Assembly (NCBI GenBank): GCA_023362775.1
Contig: JALMGJ010000025.1
Span: forward strand, 5,346,001-5,410,000
Reading direction: 5' to 3'
From: Charina bottae
Lineage: Eukaryota; Chordata; Lepidosauria; Squamata; Charinaidae
Length of the DNA: 64,000 bases
Shown here: positions 54,533 to 64,000 of the stretch, in pieces
Layout: every line of letters begins with the position of its first letter
How positions within the stretch are numbered: the stretch's first letter is position 1
Notes under the pieces: model-generated
What the model was told of the DNA's origin: nothing
Databases searched by the model: none
The model's input: the letters and a program-made list of their open reading frames with translations, nothing else
Translations under genes and position numbers: made by a program

Positions 54533-54980
54533 TCATTAATTAAGCTGACCATACGTCCCGTTTTGAAAGGGACAGTCCCGTTATTTTAACATTTTTTAAC
54601 CGTACCGTCTTTTTGAAAAAAATCTCGGTTTTGTCCCATTTTCGGAGGCAGCCCGGAAAAGGAAGCCCTCCCGCCTATCAGTGCGTGGCAAAGGAGGGCG
54701 CGGAGAGGCGGGCCGAGACACACAAATGCAGCCCGGCAGGCGGCAAGGGGCGGTGTGGTGCATCTGAAGCCCTCCAGCGCAGCCGGATCCTGCTTCTCTT
54801 GCGCGGTGGTGGTGGTGGCGGCAGCGACAGCAACTCTTCTCCCTCGGCCAAGCCCGCGGGGGCTGGGGCGGCAGTGGACCTCGGTCCTCGGCAGAAGCCG
54901 GCCGCGCTGGGGGGCTTCAGCCACACCACTCCGCCCCTCGCCACCCGCTGAAGCCCCCCAGCGTGGCCGGCTCCTGCCGA

Positions 54981-55247
54981 GGGCAGTCTGTCCTGTGAGT
55001 GTGTGTGTGTGCATCTGATTGGGCTTGGACGAGGGAGGAGAGTTGTCGCCGCCGCCACTGCCGAGCAGGAGAAGCAGGAGCCAGCTGCGCTGGGGGGCTT
55101 CAGCTACACCACTCCGCCCCTTGCTGCCCGCTGAAGCTCCCCAGGGTGGCCGGCTCCTGCTTCTCCTGCTCGGCGGCCCAACAACTCTCCTCCCTTGGCC
55201 AAGCCCAATCAGATGCACATACACACACTCACAGGACAGACTGCCCT
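54981..55247. repeat. Long imperfect hairpin inside the hAT-like element
   Basis: 54981-55046 and 55181-55247 are inverted copies (GGCAGTCTGTCCTGTGAGTG versus CACTCACAGGACAGACTGCC). An inner pair at 55061-55104 and 55131-55174 (GCCGAGCAGGAGAAGCAGGAG versus its complement) extends the stem. Directly to the left, 54888-54980 forms another hairpin using CAGAAGCCGGCCGCGCTGG-like text. Mismatches are few. Confidence 0.85.
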
Positions 55248-56142
55248 GGGAGAGAGGGAGGAGGGAGGGAGGGAGGGAGAGAGAGAGAGAGAGCTACTTG
55301 TGGCAAGAAAAATACAGGATTCGGTCTTCACAAGGGAAAAGGGAAACCCTTGTTTGAGCTGTTACAGTTAATAGCTGCCGCTCCTCTGAGACCAGGGCTG
55401 CAGCTTCAGCCCAGTGTTTGTTTCACCTTGAAATTGGAACACTCCATTTTCTTCCATTTGACAAACTGATGTCTAATCTATCCGTGTTGTGGAGAAGCCA
55501 AAATATGAAGTACATTGGCACAGACTTGAGAAGTCAGGGTTATATTCGTGGCTGAAACATTTTTTCAGGGTTATATTCCTGGCTGAAACATTAGGATGCA
55601 TTTTTGATCTACCCAATCTAACCTGCAGCCCTGGGATACCCAGGTGGTCCCTCATCCAAGAACAGACCAGGAGAGCTGTGCAGCTCTTTGGATTTAAGCA
55701 CAAAAAAGTGCTTCCAAGTGAGCAGGAATGCTCATATAGCACCTGCCTTCCTAGATGTGTGTTTCTTATCACAAAGATGCCAAAGTAATAAAATGTAAGT
55801 CATGATGTCACAGTGCAAGCTACACTATTTTGTAGTTGTGTTGTAATGTTGCACACATGTATATGAGGGGTGGAGTTTGCATCCACAACACAGGTGTCAT
55901 GGAGTGTGAGAAGTTTTATGATAAGGTATTGAAAGACCGAAATTTGCTGCATAAGATTACTTCATCGGAGAAATAATCATGGTACGATTGTGGTGAAATA
56001 CAGTCCCCCTCTACGTGTACCTAAATTTTTGTATGAGTTCTGTCACCTAAGAATAATTGTTAGCTCAATATGTTAATGTAATAAAACTTTTTCATTTTAA
56101 TGAAAACAAAACCCTTTTTATATAAACAGTAATCTGTTTAAG

Positions 56143-56355
56143 CAGGGGTACCCAACCTTTTTGGCACGAGGGACCGGTTTTGTGGAAGACAATTTTTCCA
56201 CAGACTGGGGGGGGGGGGCTGGTTTGCAGGCGGGAGCCAACTGCGTGGACTGGGGGGTGGAGTTTGCACGTGGGAGCCAATTGCACAGACCGGGGGAGGG
56301 GTTTGCAGGCGGGAGCCAATTGCGCTGACTGGGGGCGGGGTTTGCAGGCGGGATT
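56143..56355. mobile_element. hAT-type MITE with CCAAT-containing tandem units, copy 4, right end lost
   Basis: It starts CAGGGGTACCCAACC and carries about four GTTTGCAGGCGGGAGCCAA units (56222-56352). Its right terminal repeat is absent; the text passes directly into the right end of the larger hAT-like element. It was either inserted and then trimmed, or is part of that element as it spread. Confidence 0.75.
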
Positions 56356-56639
56356 GCCATCCCACTGTTCCGTTTTTGTCTCAAGGAAATATGGTCAGCC
56401 TATCATTAATGGAACTCCATAGCACCAGCTCTGACTCTCAAATGAACTTTTTAGGAAAATGCCACAGAAACAGTCCCTAGTTATATGTGTTAAGTCATCT
56501 ATTCAGTTAAATAAAAGACCGAGTATATTATAGCATAAATATTTCTATGATGTTTCTTTTTGGTTTCCAAGTGTAAAATAGCATGTTTATTTTGTTTTAT
56601 GTTACACCAACTCATAACAAAACACATAATTAAAGGCAA

Positions 56640-57272
56640 GAAACTGTTTACCGCCTTCATAGATCTCAGTGTGGCTTTTGATTCCATAAACAGAAACATT
56701 CTGTGAAGAAATTGGCCACCTTAAACATGGAGCCCACACTCTTACTCCTGGTTAAGGCCCTCTACTCAAAACACTCACTTGAAAGCGTGTACGGGTGTAA
56801 ACAGTTCTCTAACTCAGAGTATACCTACCCATAAAGGTGTTAGGCAGGGTTGTATTCTAGCCTCAATGCTTTTTAACCTCCATGTAAATGATACTCCAGG
56901 ATTCCTGTATGCAAGATTTGAATTGTTTGATTCCATAGCCAAATATGGGTGCTTCTATCACTTGCTATATCATGAGAGGATGTGTATATGCGGTGCCCCA
57001 GCCATCGAAGATATTGCTCATGTTCTGTTTGATTGTCAACTGTATTCCCCTTTTAGGCTTAGATATTTAAAATCCCTACTTGAAAGAACAGCCCACTGGG
57101 ACCTGAATCGCAGTTTGTCCTATTTCCTCCTGGGCTCTAATGTATACATTGTTAGCAGAACTGCTAAGTTTATAGACAAAGCAGTTCAGTTCAGAATCCA
57201 TTGTATTGAACAGATCAGGGTATCACATAAAGGTGATGTATTTATCTCAACACTGATTCTTTGCATTTAGCA
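56640..57272 (+). mobile_element. LINE fragment of unassigned clade: RT piece fused to Cys/His C-terminus
   Basis: The first part decodes to FIDLSVAFDSINRNIL and, in the 56779 frame, THKGVRQGCILASMLFNLHV, an RT palm fragment. It then jumps directly to a C-terminal region with CICGAPAIEDIAHVLFDCQL, a Cys-Cys-His-Cys finger typical of LINE C-termini. The tail runs to CI then stop at 57270. The segment between, including the catalytic YxDD, is missing. The clade is not recognised; it differs from the BovB, L1 and L2-like elements in this window. Confidence 0.65.
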
Positions 57273-57274
57273 CT

Positions 57275-57455
57275 TACTGTGGGGCAAAAAAGTATTTAGT
57301 CAGCCACCAATTGTGCAAGTTCTCCCACTTAAAAAGATGATAGAGGCCTGTAATTGACATCATAGGTAGACCTCAACTATGAGAGACAAAATGAGAAAAC
57401 AAATCCAGACAATCACATTGTCTGATTCGGAAAGAATTTATTTGCAAATTATGGT
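57275..57455. mobile_element. Tc1/mariner terminal fragment
   Basis: The text GGGGCAAAAAAGTATTTAGT then CAGCCACCAATTGTGCAAG, and later GAATTTATTTGCAAATTATGG, matches from memory the conserved end of a Tc1-type transposon that is abundant in fish and frogs. Only one end is present; it passes into a hAT tail at 57457. Assignment is by recognition, not search. Confidence 0.65.
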
Positions 57456-57456
57456 G

Positions 57457-57507
57457 ATGCATGTCTAAAAAGTGTGTCACCAACATAAAAAGTTTGGAAA
57501 GCTCTAA
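57457..57507. mobile_element. hAT-type MITE tail, TTTCCAAA-end family
   Basis: TGCATGTCTAAAAAGTGTGT and GTTTGGAAAGCTCT match the last 50 bp of copy 3 (48618-48665) almost exactly. The rest of the element is missing on the left. Confidence 0.85.
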
Positions 57508-57509
57508 CC

Positions 57510-57666
57510 TAGAAACATATTTAAGGATTCCCTTACTAACTTTGCTCAGACTGAAGAAGCTCCTTGGATAAGGAGTGAAACGTTTCTACTGAGAAAATAG
57601 AAATCCAGTTGACATGATTCAAGCCACAGACTGTTCCACCTGGATGACTGAGAACCTTCATCGACA
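57510..57666 (+). mobile_element. Penelope-like family C, 3' terminal fragment
   Basis: The plus strand contains CTTACTAACTTTGCTCAGA, the hammerhead core, AAATCCAGTTGACATGATTC, and the end text ACCTGGATGACTGAGAACC. It aligns with the minus-strand end of 48734-49523 and the right half of 34829-34986. No duplication was identified at its edges. Confidence 0.88.
57545..57593 (+). ncRNA. Hammerhead-ribozyme-like motif, Penelope family C
   Basis: CTGAAGA (57551-57557), stem II GCTCCTT/AAGGAGT (loop GGAT, last pair changed to G-U), GAAAC (57577-57581) and GTT (57582-57584). Stem I forms from CTC-AGA (57545-57550) with TCT (57585-57587) and, after a 3-base bulge, GAG (57591-57593). It is the most complete of the family C motifs on the plus strand. 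Activity is inferred from the motif. Confidence 0.7.
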
Positions 57667-58975
57667 CCATCCTGGAAGCATTTCAAACACTCCTGCTTCA
57701 ATTTAAGGCACACATTTTGAACTGGAAGTGGAATGTTTCAAATTCAAAATAAAATCTTTTGAATTTGAAATATTTTGCACACCTCTACCTACTACCTAAT
57801 CAAAGATATCACTATCAGAAGATAATTTTAGTGAAAGTTATGTGACTGATGTTTTAAGTGGTAGGAATCTTTGTTCTCATGCAGCGCAAAAGAGTTTAGA
57901 GGTAAGTTGTACATCATAACAGTCAAAACTGCATTTCTGACATATATTTGTAAAGAGATTTTTGAAATGTTTTAGTTTAAAATTGCTTCTTCTCATAAAA
58001 AGTATCATTATAATATTATTTATTTATACCAATGACTAGTTAAAAAACAAGACCCCCACCCACAAATATTCTGTAGTGCTAACCTGGAGACATTTCCTTT
58101 ATGCTTTGCTTGCATATTTTGTCATTTAAAAGTTTAGTTTTCCTGAAAAAAGCTACACAAACTCTCAGCTCTTGAGACACCGGAGCTAGCTTTGAACTTC
58201 AGAGTACAGATCTAATTACACAGCTTGTAGCTGTGGAACCACTTTTCTCTATTTCAAATTACTTTTTCCAACTTATTTGCATAATGTAATGCATAGAGGT
58301 TAGCCACTGAAATAAAAAATTCTCTTGACATAGTTAGGACAGGCTGTGTTAACTCTCTTCTGTCTGTAGTGTTTTGTTTTTCGAGCTCATTTAATAGGCT
58401 GAATAAAAGGGATGCCTTTTGAAAATCTTATTTGTTGGTCTTGGAACAATGCTGCTCTATTTTTTCTTCCTGATATTGTGTTTTTGAAGTAGTAATAAAT
58501 GAAGCTTGCATTCTACATGCTGAATAACTTGCTGATACAGGAACTGATGCTACTCCCATATCCACATTTGGATATAGGACAATGGAATTCCCAAATTTTA
58601 ACACTCTGCTCATGCATCCTTAGTTTACAGAAAAGAAACAATTCTTTTCAATCTTACAGGTTTGTACAAATTATACCTAGTGTAAAGAAAGTGGATAGAA
58701 ATACATTTTTCCTTCTCTCCTAATGTTAGAACTCTGAGTGACCCATTGAAATGCACTGGTAGCAGATTGAGGTCAGACAGAATTAAGTTGTTTTTCACAC
58801 AGTGCTTATTGACTTAAGAATCCATTGCTACTAGATATGGTGCCGACTACTGGCTCTCAGGGTTGTTTTAAAAGAGCCTCATTAAACTAATGGAGTCTTG
58901 GCGATTTGTGATTGGGAAGTGGATGGTTTTATTCTACTGAGGGACCTCTTCCAAGCATTCTTCCTAATGAAAATT
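57667..58975. other. ASCC3 intron, nothing recognised
   Basis: AT-rich intron; no domain or repeat boundary recognised. Confidence 0.5.
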
Positions 58976-58979
58976 GTTT

Positions 58980-59880
58980 TGTTTTGTTTTGTTTTATTAT
59001 TAAAAAGATTTGTGTGGCCACTCATCTTAGTGCACAACTCTGGGCTCACAACAGCAATAAAACCACAAAGCAATAAAAACATAAAAAACATAAAAACAAG
59101 GACTAAAACCCATTGCCTCAATTGTCCTCCGGGATGCCCCAGCAACCATCCACAGGCTCTCATCACTCTAACCCAGCACCTGGGGGAAAAGCCAGGTCTT
59201 CATGGCCTTCTAGAAGCTAAAAGGATGGGGTCCTGCTGGATTGCTGGTGGGAAAGTGTTCCACAGGGTAGGGGCCACCAGAGAAAAGGCACACTTCCTAG
59301 GTGTCACTAGGTGGCAATGTATCAGGGAAGGGACCTGGAATGTGCCCTCTCTATCCAACGTGGTAGGGTGGGCAGGTACCCTCAGGGAGAGGGGGTCCCA
59401 CAAATAACAAAGCCCCATGCCATATAAGTTTTTAAAGGGGATAACCAGCACCTTGAATTGCACCCAAAAGGAAACTCTTGAGTTAGTGCAGCTTGTGCAA
59501 CAGTGGTGTGACATGGGCAAACCGAGGGGCACCGAACACTGCACGTGCCACCGCATTCTAGACCAGGTTTAACTTCTGGGAGGTCCTCAAAGGTAGCCCA
59601 ATGTAGAACACAATGCAGTAGTCCAGCTAAAAAGTGACTAAGGCATGAGTGAAGTGAGAAAGGCCTCCCTGTCCAGGAATGGGTGCAATTGATAGACCAG
59701 ATGAATCTGTGCAAAGGTTCCCTATCCCCAGCTGCCACCTGCTCCTCAAGCAAGAGCCACGAGTTCAGGAGGACCCCCAAATTGCATACCAGCTCTGTCC
59801 AGGGAAATGCAACTCCATCGAGGGTCAAAGGTGGCATTTCACCAGACCCTGGGGGGCCAAAACCCCAAAGCCAAACCCAG
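58980..59880 (-). mobile_element. L2/CR1-type LINE, RT C-terminus to 3' end
   Basis: Minus-strand pieces in order: MPPLTLDGVAFPWTELVCNL, GVLLNSWLLLEEQVAAG, HALVTF-LDYCIVFYIGLP-like text, then QVPSLIHCHLVTPRKCAFSL and VAPTLWNTFPPAIQQDPILL. These are the DGVALP, LGVLLD, LLEEQVAA and WNxLP boxes of the L2-like LINE also seen at 2967, 43480 and 63550. Frameshifts are present. A TTTTG run at 58976-58997 (plus) marks the 3' tail side. Confidence 0.85.
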
Positions 59881-59899
59881 AAGTACTAGTGTGTGGCAT

Positions 59900-60380
59900 T
59901 TTTAGTATTTTAGTCTTTATATTCTTTTAAACCATTTAACTTTTCTAAACCCTTAATGTGCGTACCAGTGTTCAGGCTGAATGCTTTTATCTATTTTTAC
60001 TTGAGATTTGTTCTCAGTTTTATGTGCACATGATTATGCTTTATGTTTGTATGAGCATCAGGGGTAATTTTATTTAAATATTCCATTATATAAATTATTA
60101 AAAGTGTTCTAGTCTACAGTTTATTCATATTATACGCTTTCTTAGCATTATAACTCTGTTCCTCTCTGAAAGCTAACTGTACATTATAATTTTTAAAGAC
60201 TTGTATAAATGTATTTATGTTGCTATTTATTCATATTCATGTAAGTGTGTATCAGAAATATCATTGTTTACTTGCTTTGGATTAGAAGAATTAGTTTATA
60301 GATAACCACAAACATTTTGTTACAGAAAAATAAATATTAAACTTCACTATATCTAAACACATATTACATCTTTTTTGTGT
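59900..60380. other. ASCC3: ASCC3 intron before the last exon in the window
   Basis: AT-rich intron ending in the acceptor TTTTTTGTGTCAAG (60370-60384). A weaker pyrimidine tract than at the other exons is noticeable. No repeat recognised. Confidence 0.5.
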
Positions 60381-60384
60381 CAAG

Positions 60385-60519
60385 GTGATGGTGTTTGTTC
60401 ATGCTCGAAATGCTACAGTCCGGACTGCTATGGCTCTTCGTGAAAAAGCTAAAAACAATGGTCACATTTGCTATTTTTTACCATCCCAAGGTCCTGATTA
60501 TGGGCAATCAGAAAAACAA
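60385..60519 (+). CDS. ASCC3: ASCC3 coding exon, start of helicase domain 2 of cassette 1
   Basis: This 135-bp phase-0 exon is bounded by AAG|GTGATG and CAA|GTAAGT. It encodes 45 residues, VMVFVHARNATVRTAMALRE, KAKNNGHICYFLPSQG and PDYGQSEKQ. The VFVHAR segment is the motif IV region of Ski2-like helicases, where the second RecA domain starts. The wording is that of ASCC3 with a few substitutions. The gene continues to the right of the window. A 26.2-kb intron lies before it. Confidence 0.96.
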
Positions 60520-60599
60520 GTAAGTGACAGTTTTGTTTGATTAAAACAAGATCCATTTATGTACAAAATCCCATCAGATATACTAAGAATTTATGAGAA

Positions 60600-60800
60600 A
60601 CAGTGTGGTGTAGTGGTTAAGGTGCTGGCATAGGAGCTGGCAGACCCATGTTCTAGTTCTCCCTTAGGCACAGAAGCCGTCTGGGTGACTCTGACCCCTG
60701 GATGGGGAGTCATAAGACACCTGTCTACCAACCTGCACTGGACCAGTGTGGCAGATTATGGTTCATAATGAAGAGACCTTCATCCAGCAGTGGATAACAA
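60600..60800 (+). mobile_element. tRNA-derived SINE
   Basis: GTGTGGTGTAGTGGTTAAGG is a Pol III A-box as in squamate tRNA-derived SINEs, and GTTCTAGTTCT at 60651-60661 stands at the B-box position. The downstream body has no coding and ends near a AACAACAAAAGCAGCAAC segment. It is a SINE rather than a tRNA gene because the acceptor stem and anticodon arm do not close. Confidence 0.75.
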
Positions 60801-61159
60801 CAAAAGCAGCAACATAGAAGTCTATCTTTGAAAACATTAAGGGTATTCTATTTTTGCTGCTTTTCTTAATTATTGATCGGCAAGTATTTTTTTCAAAAAG
60901 CACAGTGACTTAATAACTGTCACTCAAAATTAATGTATGTATTTTCACCTGCATATCTGTTGCTAAGTATAAAAGGTACTGGAAGGACTGCTTAAAGCCA
61001 TTGCTATTTACCTTTTGGCATGTGCCCTTATCTCAACCTCAAAAGATGTCAGCTGTGTAAGAAATGTCACCAGTCTGTTACATTCCCATGCCACTGTTTG
61101 TACCATTCTCACAAGGGTAAAACTGGCTTGAGAAGAAGCACGTTGCAGCATAGTTCCTT

Positions 61160-61275
61160 CTTCCCCAGCCTGGTGACCACCAGATGGATTGGACTACAAC
61201 TCAGCCCCAACTAGCATAGGGATTGTAGTCTAGCACATCTAGAGGACACCATGTTGAGAGGCTGACTTAGCCTTC
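61160..61275. mobile_element. Decayed foldback MITE relic
   Basis: GGTGACCACCAGATGGATTGG and ACTACAACTC on the left are roughly mirrored by GGGATTGTAGTCTAGCACATC on the right. This resembles a common reptile MITE with a CCAGATGTxxTGGACTACAACTC core. It is heavily decayed, with no duplication found. Confidence 0.5.
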
Positions 61276-62850
61276 GTCCTGGAGAAATACTGAAAGCCTC
61301 TTACTGCAGTGGTCCCTGGCTTTTGTGAAAGTAATATCTGGATTCCCAGTATAAACAATTGGGGATTAGGGAGCAGCTTTATTTGTTGAAAGAAGGAATA
61401 GGTTGCTTCAGCATCTAGTTTCCTTGGAATATAAAACCGAAGAGAAGCATATTGCAAGATAGGAGAAAGAGCTATCTAGATCCTGTTCCATAACTGAACT
61501 GGTTCCTCATTGAGCGATCTCATACCCATTCTCTTTACAGTACAGTTCAATTGTCCCCTCTTTTTAAACCAAACTGCTTATTTGATTAGGTCCAAGTGGC
61601 CTAATTTGGTATTCCTCATGGCGGTTATATTTATATTCTTCATGTTTGTTTGAGGTTTTTTTATGTTGAACTTTAGAATCGCAAATAGAGCTTTTCTTCA
61701 GGCAGAGATTCAGCTTTTGACATGAGCAAGTTATTTTAAGACATTTCCATCATCACCCCCATCACTACTTTCCTATTCCCAAAAATTAGACAGAAAAGTA
61801 AACCTGTCCCCATTGCAGTATTCTCAGAGTCTCCAGGATAACTCTCCAATTTTAACATCAATTTGTTTGGGGGGAAATGCAGTCTTCTTTTCAGGTAAAT
61901 ACAACAATCAAGAGATTTTATGAGCTTGGAAGATCTTAAATTAGCATACAAACTGGAATGGAGCTGAAATAGATCCCCTGAAAAGGAGTAAGGGTATGGG
62001 GACCTAACTTCCTCAAAGCTGTTCGCTACAATTTTTCTTCATAAGCTTGCCCAGCAGTTGCCAGAGTTTTGTAGAACTTACTTTAAGCTAACCAAGCTAA
62101 GGCTTAAATTCCTGTTCTCATTGCCTAAACCAACTAAAACAAAGCTAATAAAGTTTCTTATTCACTTATCCAATCCTTATTTTTTTTACTCTCTTATTTC
62201 TTCCCAGCTACAATGCAAACAAAAGGTCACTCATAGCTAATTTACATTAGAAGAATATGTTCTGTCTACTGATGAAATTCCACAAAGAAATTTGAGTGTA
62301 TTCATATTTTTCTTTTTGTTGGTACTTCATGTCATGCCATTCTAAGTAAGATCAATTTGTTCAGTGATGTCTACATCTTACTAAAAGATTAATATTTCCT
62401 GTAAGTGATGGCTTGCTGCTCAAGTCCTTAAGTTGTTCTCTCATTAGAGATAATTAATGGAGATATTTCACTGCCCAGTGAGACATATGAACAAAAGAGA
62501 TGTTTTCATCCACTGAAGTTTTCAGAAAAGAATCATTTATAATTCCTATCAAAATTTGGCTCACTTATGTAAAAGATCATAACAAAATGTACATCAAAGA
62601 TTTGATTCAGATATAACTTTGTTTAATGGTTCAGCAGCTTGCTGCTTTTAGCAACGTTTTGTGTATTTTTTCATTTCTGGTGTTATGAATCTTAACAGAA
62701 ACTAAATGTTGCTTTTTAAAAGACAGTATAATAAACGTATGAAAAAGAAAGCTTTAATATATGTATAGTAAGATGACATACTGTCAACTAACCAGTTGTT
62801 CTTACCCCATATATATTCAGGTAACAACTTTCCTAAATTAAAAACCCAAC
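61276..62850. other. ASCC3 intron, nothing recognised
   Basis: AT-rich intron; short open frames without domains; no repeat boundary recognised. Confidence 0.5.
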
Positions 62851-62854
62851 AATT

Positions 62855-63340
62855 TTCTACAACTATTGACCAGTCTCTACCCGTTTCACTTGGGTTTCAG
62901 GCTGGGATTTAGTACTGAGACAGCCTTGGTCATGCTTGCTGATGACCTGCAGCAGAGCCAGAATGCAGAGGGTGCATCCATCCTTGTGCTCCTTGATCTC
63001 TCACTAGCTTGTGATACAGTCAACCATAGTATCCTTCTGAGCCGGCTCTGTGGGTTGGGGGCACAGTTTTATGGTGGTTCTCTTCCTGTCTCGGGGGCCA
63101 GTCACAGTCAGCACTGGTTGTGATCACTCCCTAGGCCCTCCTGTGTGGGATGAGGCAGGGTTCTACTCTCTCTCCCCTCCTTTTCAACATCTATATGAAA
63201 CTGCTGGTAAGCTCATCCACCGGTTTGTGGTTCAATATCATCACAATACTGATGATTCCCAACTAGTATATCTTTTGACCCCAGGCCAGCCAAGTGAGGC
63301 TGTCCAAGTTCAATATTCAAAGTTAAATTGATCTGGCTTG
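62855..63340 (+). mobile_element. L2/CR1-type LINE, RT fragment
   Basis: The plus strand gives PFHLGFRLGFSTETALVMLA, then VLLDLSLACDTVNHSILL, a shift, then PPVWDEAGFYSLSPPFQHLY in a broken frame and VQYHHNTDDSQLVYL. These match FRPGFGTETALV, AFDTVDHxILL, GSVLSPLLFxIYM and YHQYADDTQLY. The catalytic box reads NTDD. It is truncated at both ends. Confidence 0.8.
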
Positions 63341-63549
63341 TTTCATTGTTTATCTTTAATGTTAATGCAGGTATAAATCGACAGTATGTATTTGAATTGA
63401 ACTGAATAATGCGGTAGAGGGGGACGAAACAAACCTATCATCCACTATAGTGTACTATTGACCTAGGAAAGCTTAAAAAAAACCCTCACTGCATTAAACA
63501 CCCAGGTAAATACTGGGATCTTCTGAAAAACACTGAAGTTCTGGGGGGG

Positions 63550-64000
63550 ATTATTTATTTATTTATTTATTTATTCATCTCATTTATATCACCGCCCATC
63601 TCCCCCACAAGGAGGGACCCTGGGCGGTTCACAATAAAACAATTTAAAATTCAATAAAAGTCATAAATAAATACCAATAATCAATACAAATATAAAATAC
63701 AGTCAAATCCAAGTGATGGCAGTTCTACTTCATCCCATGAGCAGGTAAGGCCGGTCCCGGGCAGGTCTAAGGGACCAGCCAACCCCAAGAATGGCTATTC
63801 CCCTCCCCACTCCAAGCATGGTGGCAGAGCCAGGTCTTCAGTTTTTTTCTGAAGTCCAGGAGAGAGGGGGCTAACCTCACTTCTGGGGGAAGAATGTTCC
63901 AAAGGGCGGGAGCTACTGCAGAGAAGGCCCGCCTCCTGGACCCCACCAGATGGAATTCTCTTGTTGAAGGGGTCCGTAGCATGCCCTCTCTGCATGAACG
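63550..64000 (-). mobile_element. L2/CR1-type LINE 3' end
   Basis: The minus strand gives the clean C-terminal tail RTPSTREFHLVGSRRRAFSA, VAPALWNILPPEVRLAPSLL and DFRKKLKTWLCHHAW (63982-63767). After the stop comes the 3' UTR and a terminal ATTT repeat (63553-63576, plus). The 3' UTR contains ACCGCCCATCTCCCCCACAA (plus). It continues beyond the right edge of the window. Well preserved compared with the other copies. Confidence 0.88.

Larger units (their letters stand above)
54541..56402. mobile_element. hAT-like nonautonomous DNA transposon, 1862 bp, hairpin-rich
   Basis: Terminal inverted repeats TAAGCTGACCATA and TATGGTCAGCCTA are flanked by a perfect 8-bp duplication TCATTAAT (54533-54540, 56403-56410). 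Its left side is GC-rich (54640-55250) with two adjacent hairpins. A GA-rich stretch (55250-55292) and an AT-rich part follow, then a fragment of the CCAAT-unit MITE (56143-56355) close to the right end. No transposase domain was recognised; the open frames over the GC-rich part have low-complexity composition. An 8-bp duplication points to hAT-type transposition. Confidence 0.88.

Noticed and set aside
54586..55469. Several overlapping open frames of 87-212 codons on both strands
   Set aside because: They overlap a GC-rich hairpin inside a transposon and show no domain; open in many frames at once.
60600..60670. Possible tRNA gene
   Set aside because: A-box-like and B-box-like motifs are present, but the cloverleaf does not close and the body continues as a SINE.
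1..64000. A novel prokaryote-type defence or biosynthetic system
   Set aside because: The window is a vertebrate intron landscape; no operon, no clustered genes and no coding capacity beyond ASCC3 exons and transposons was seen.

Overview
The window is vertebrate nuclear DNA and most likely comes from a squamate reptile (lizard or snake). The inference rests on the transposon mix: BovB/RTE, CR1 and L2-like LINEs, L1, three different Penelope-like families, Copia and Ty3/Gypsy elements, hAT and Tc1/mariner MITEs, and a tRNA-derived SINE. Species cannot be resolved from the sequence. There is no sign of prokaryotic sequence, operons or CRISPR.

The only host gene seen is ASCC3, the Ski2-like helicase subunit of the ASC-1 complex, on the + strand. 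Four consecutive coding exons lie at 5712-5876, 30277-30453, 34147-34218 and 60385-60519. All are phase 0 and together encode 183 residues of the first helicase cassette (DEVH box, SAT motif and following segment). They are separated by introns of about 24.4, 3.7 and 26.2 kb, so nearly the whole window is intron filled with mobile elements.

Layout: 1-2945 is the 3' half of a Copia element with an open pol frame and its LTR, lying against an antisense L2-like LINE (2967-3950). Positions 6.0-11.4 kb hold a foldback, MITEs and two antisense BovB copies, one split by a solo LTR. A solo LTR lies at 13.3 kb, a Penelope element (family A) at 14.7-17.1 kb, and a LINE 3' end plus a Gypsy LTR-leader-gag fragment at 18.3-21.8 kb. 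A CR1 split by a short Penelope copy (family B) is at 22.3-23.4 kb. LINE, MITE and LTR debris fills 23.7-34 kb. A 158-bp Penelope copy at 34.8 kb is mostly a perfect 60-bp-arm palindrome. Two short copies of a tail-less LINE-like repeat lie at 31.7 and 36.1 kb. MITEs and LINE tails continue through 37-45 kb. At 46.2-51.9 kb an L1 has its ORF1 split by a Penelope element, which is itself split by a second Penelope and by a hAT MITE. A solo Gypsy LTR (53.1 kb), a 1.86-kb hAT-like element with large hairpins (54.5-56.4 kb), a LINE/Tc1/hAT/Penelope mosaic (56.6-57.7 kb), more L2-like pieces and a SINE complete the window.

The most notable pattern is that all three Penelope families carry hammerhead-ribozyme-like cores (CTGAAGA, stem II, GAAAC, GTH) in their terminal regions. 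Several insertions can be dated relative to each other through exact target-site duplications. Boundaries backed by duplications are given to the base; the others are approximate. No search was run, so all family names come from recognition of motifs.
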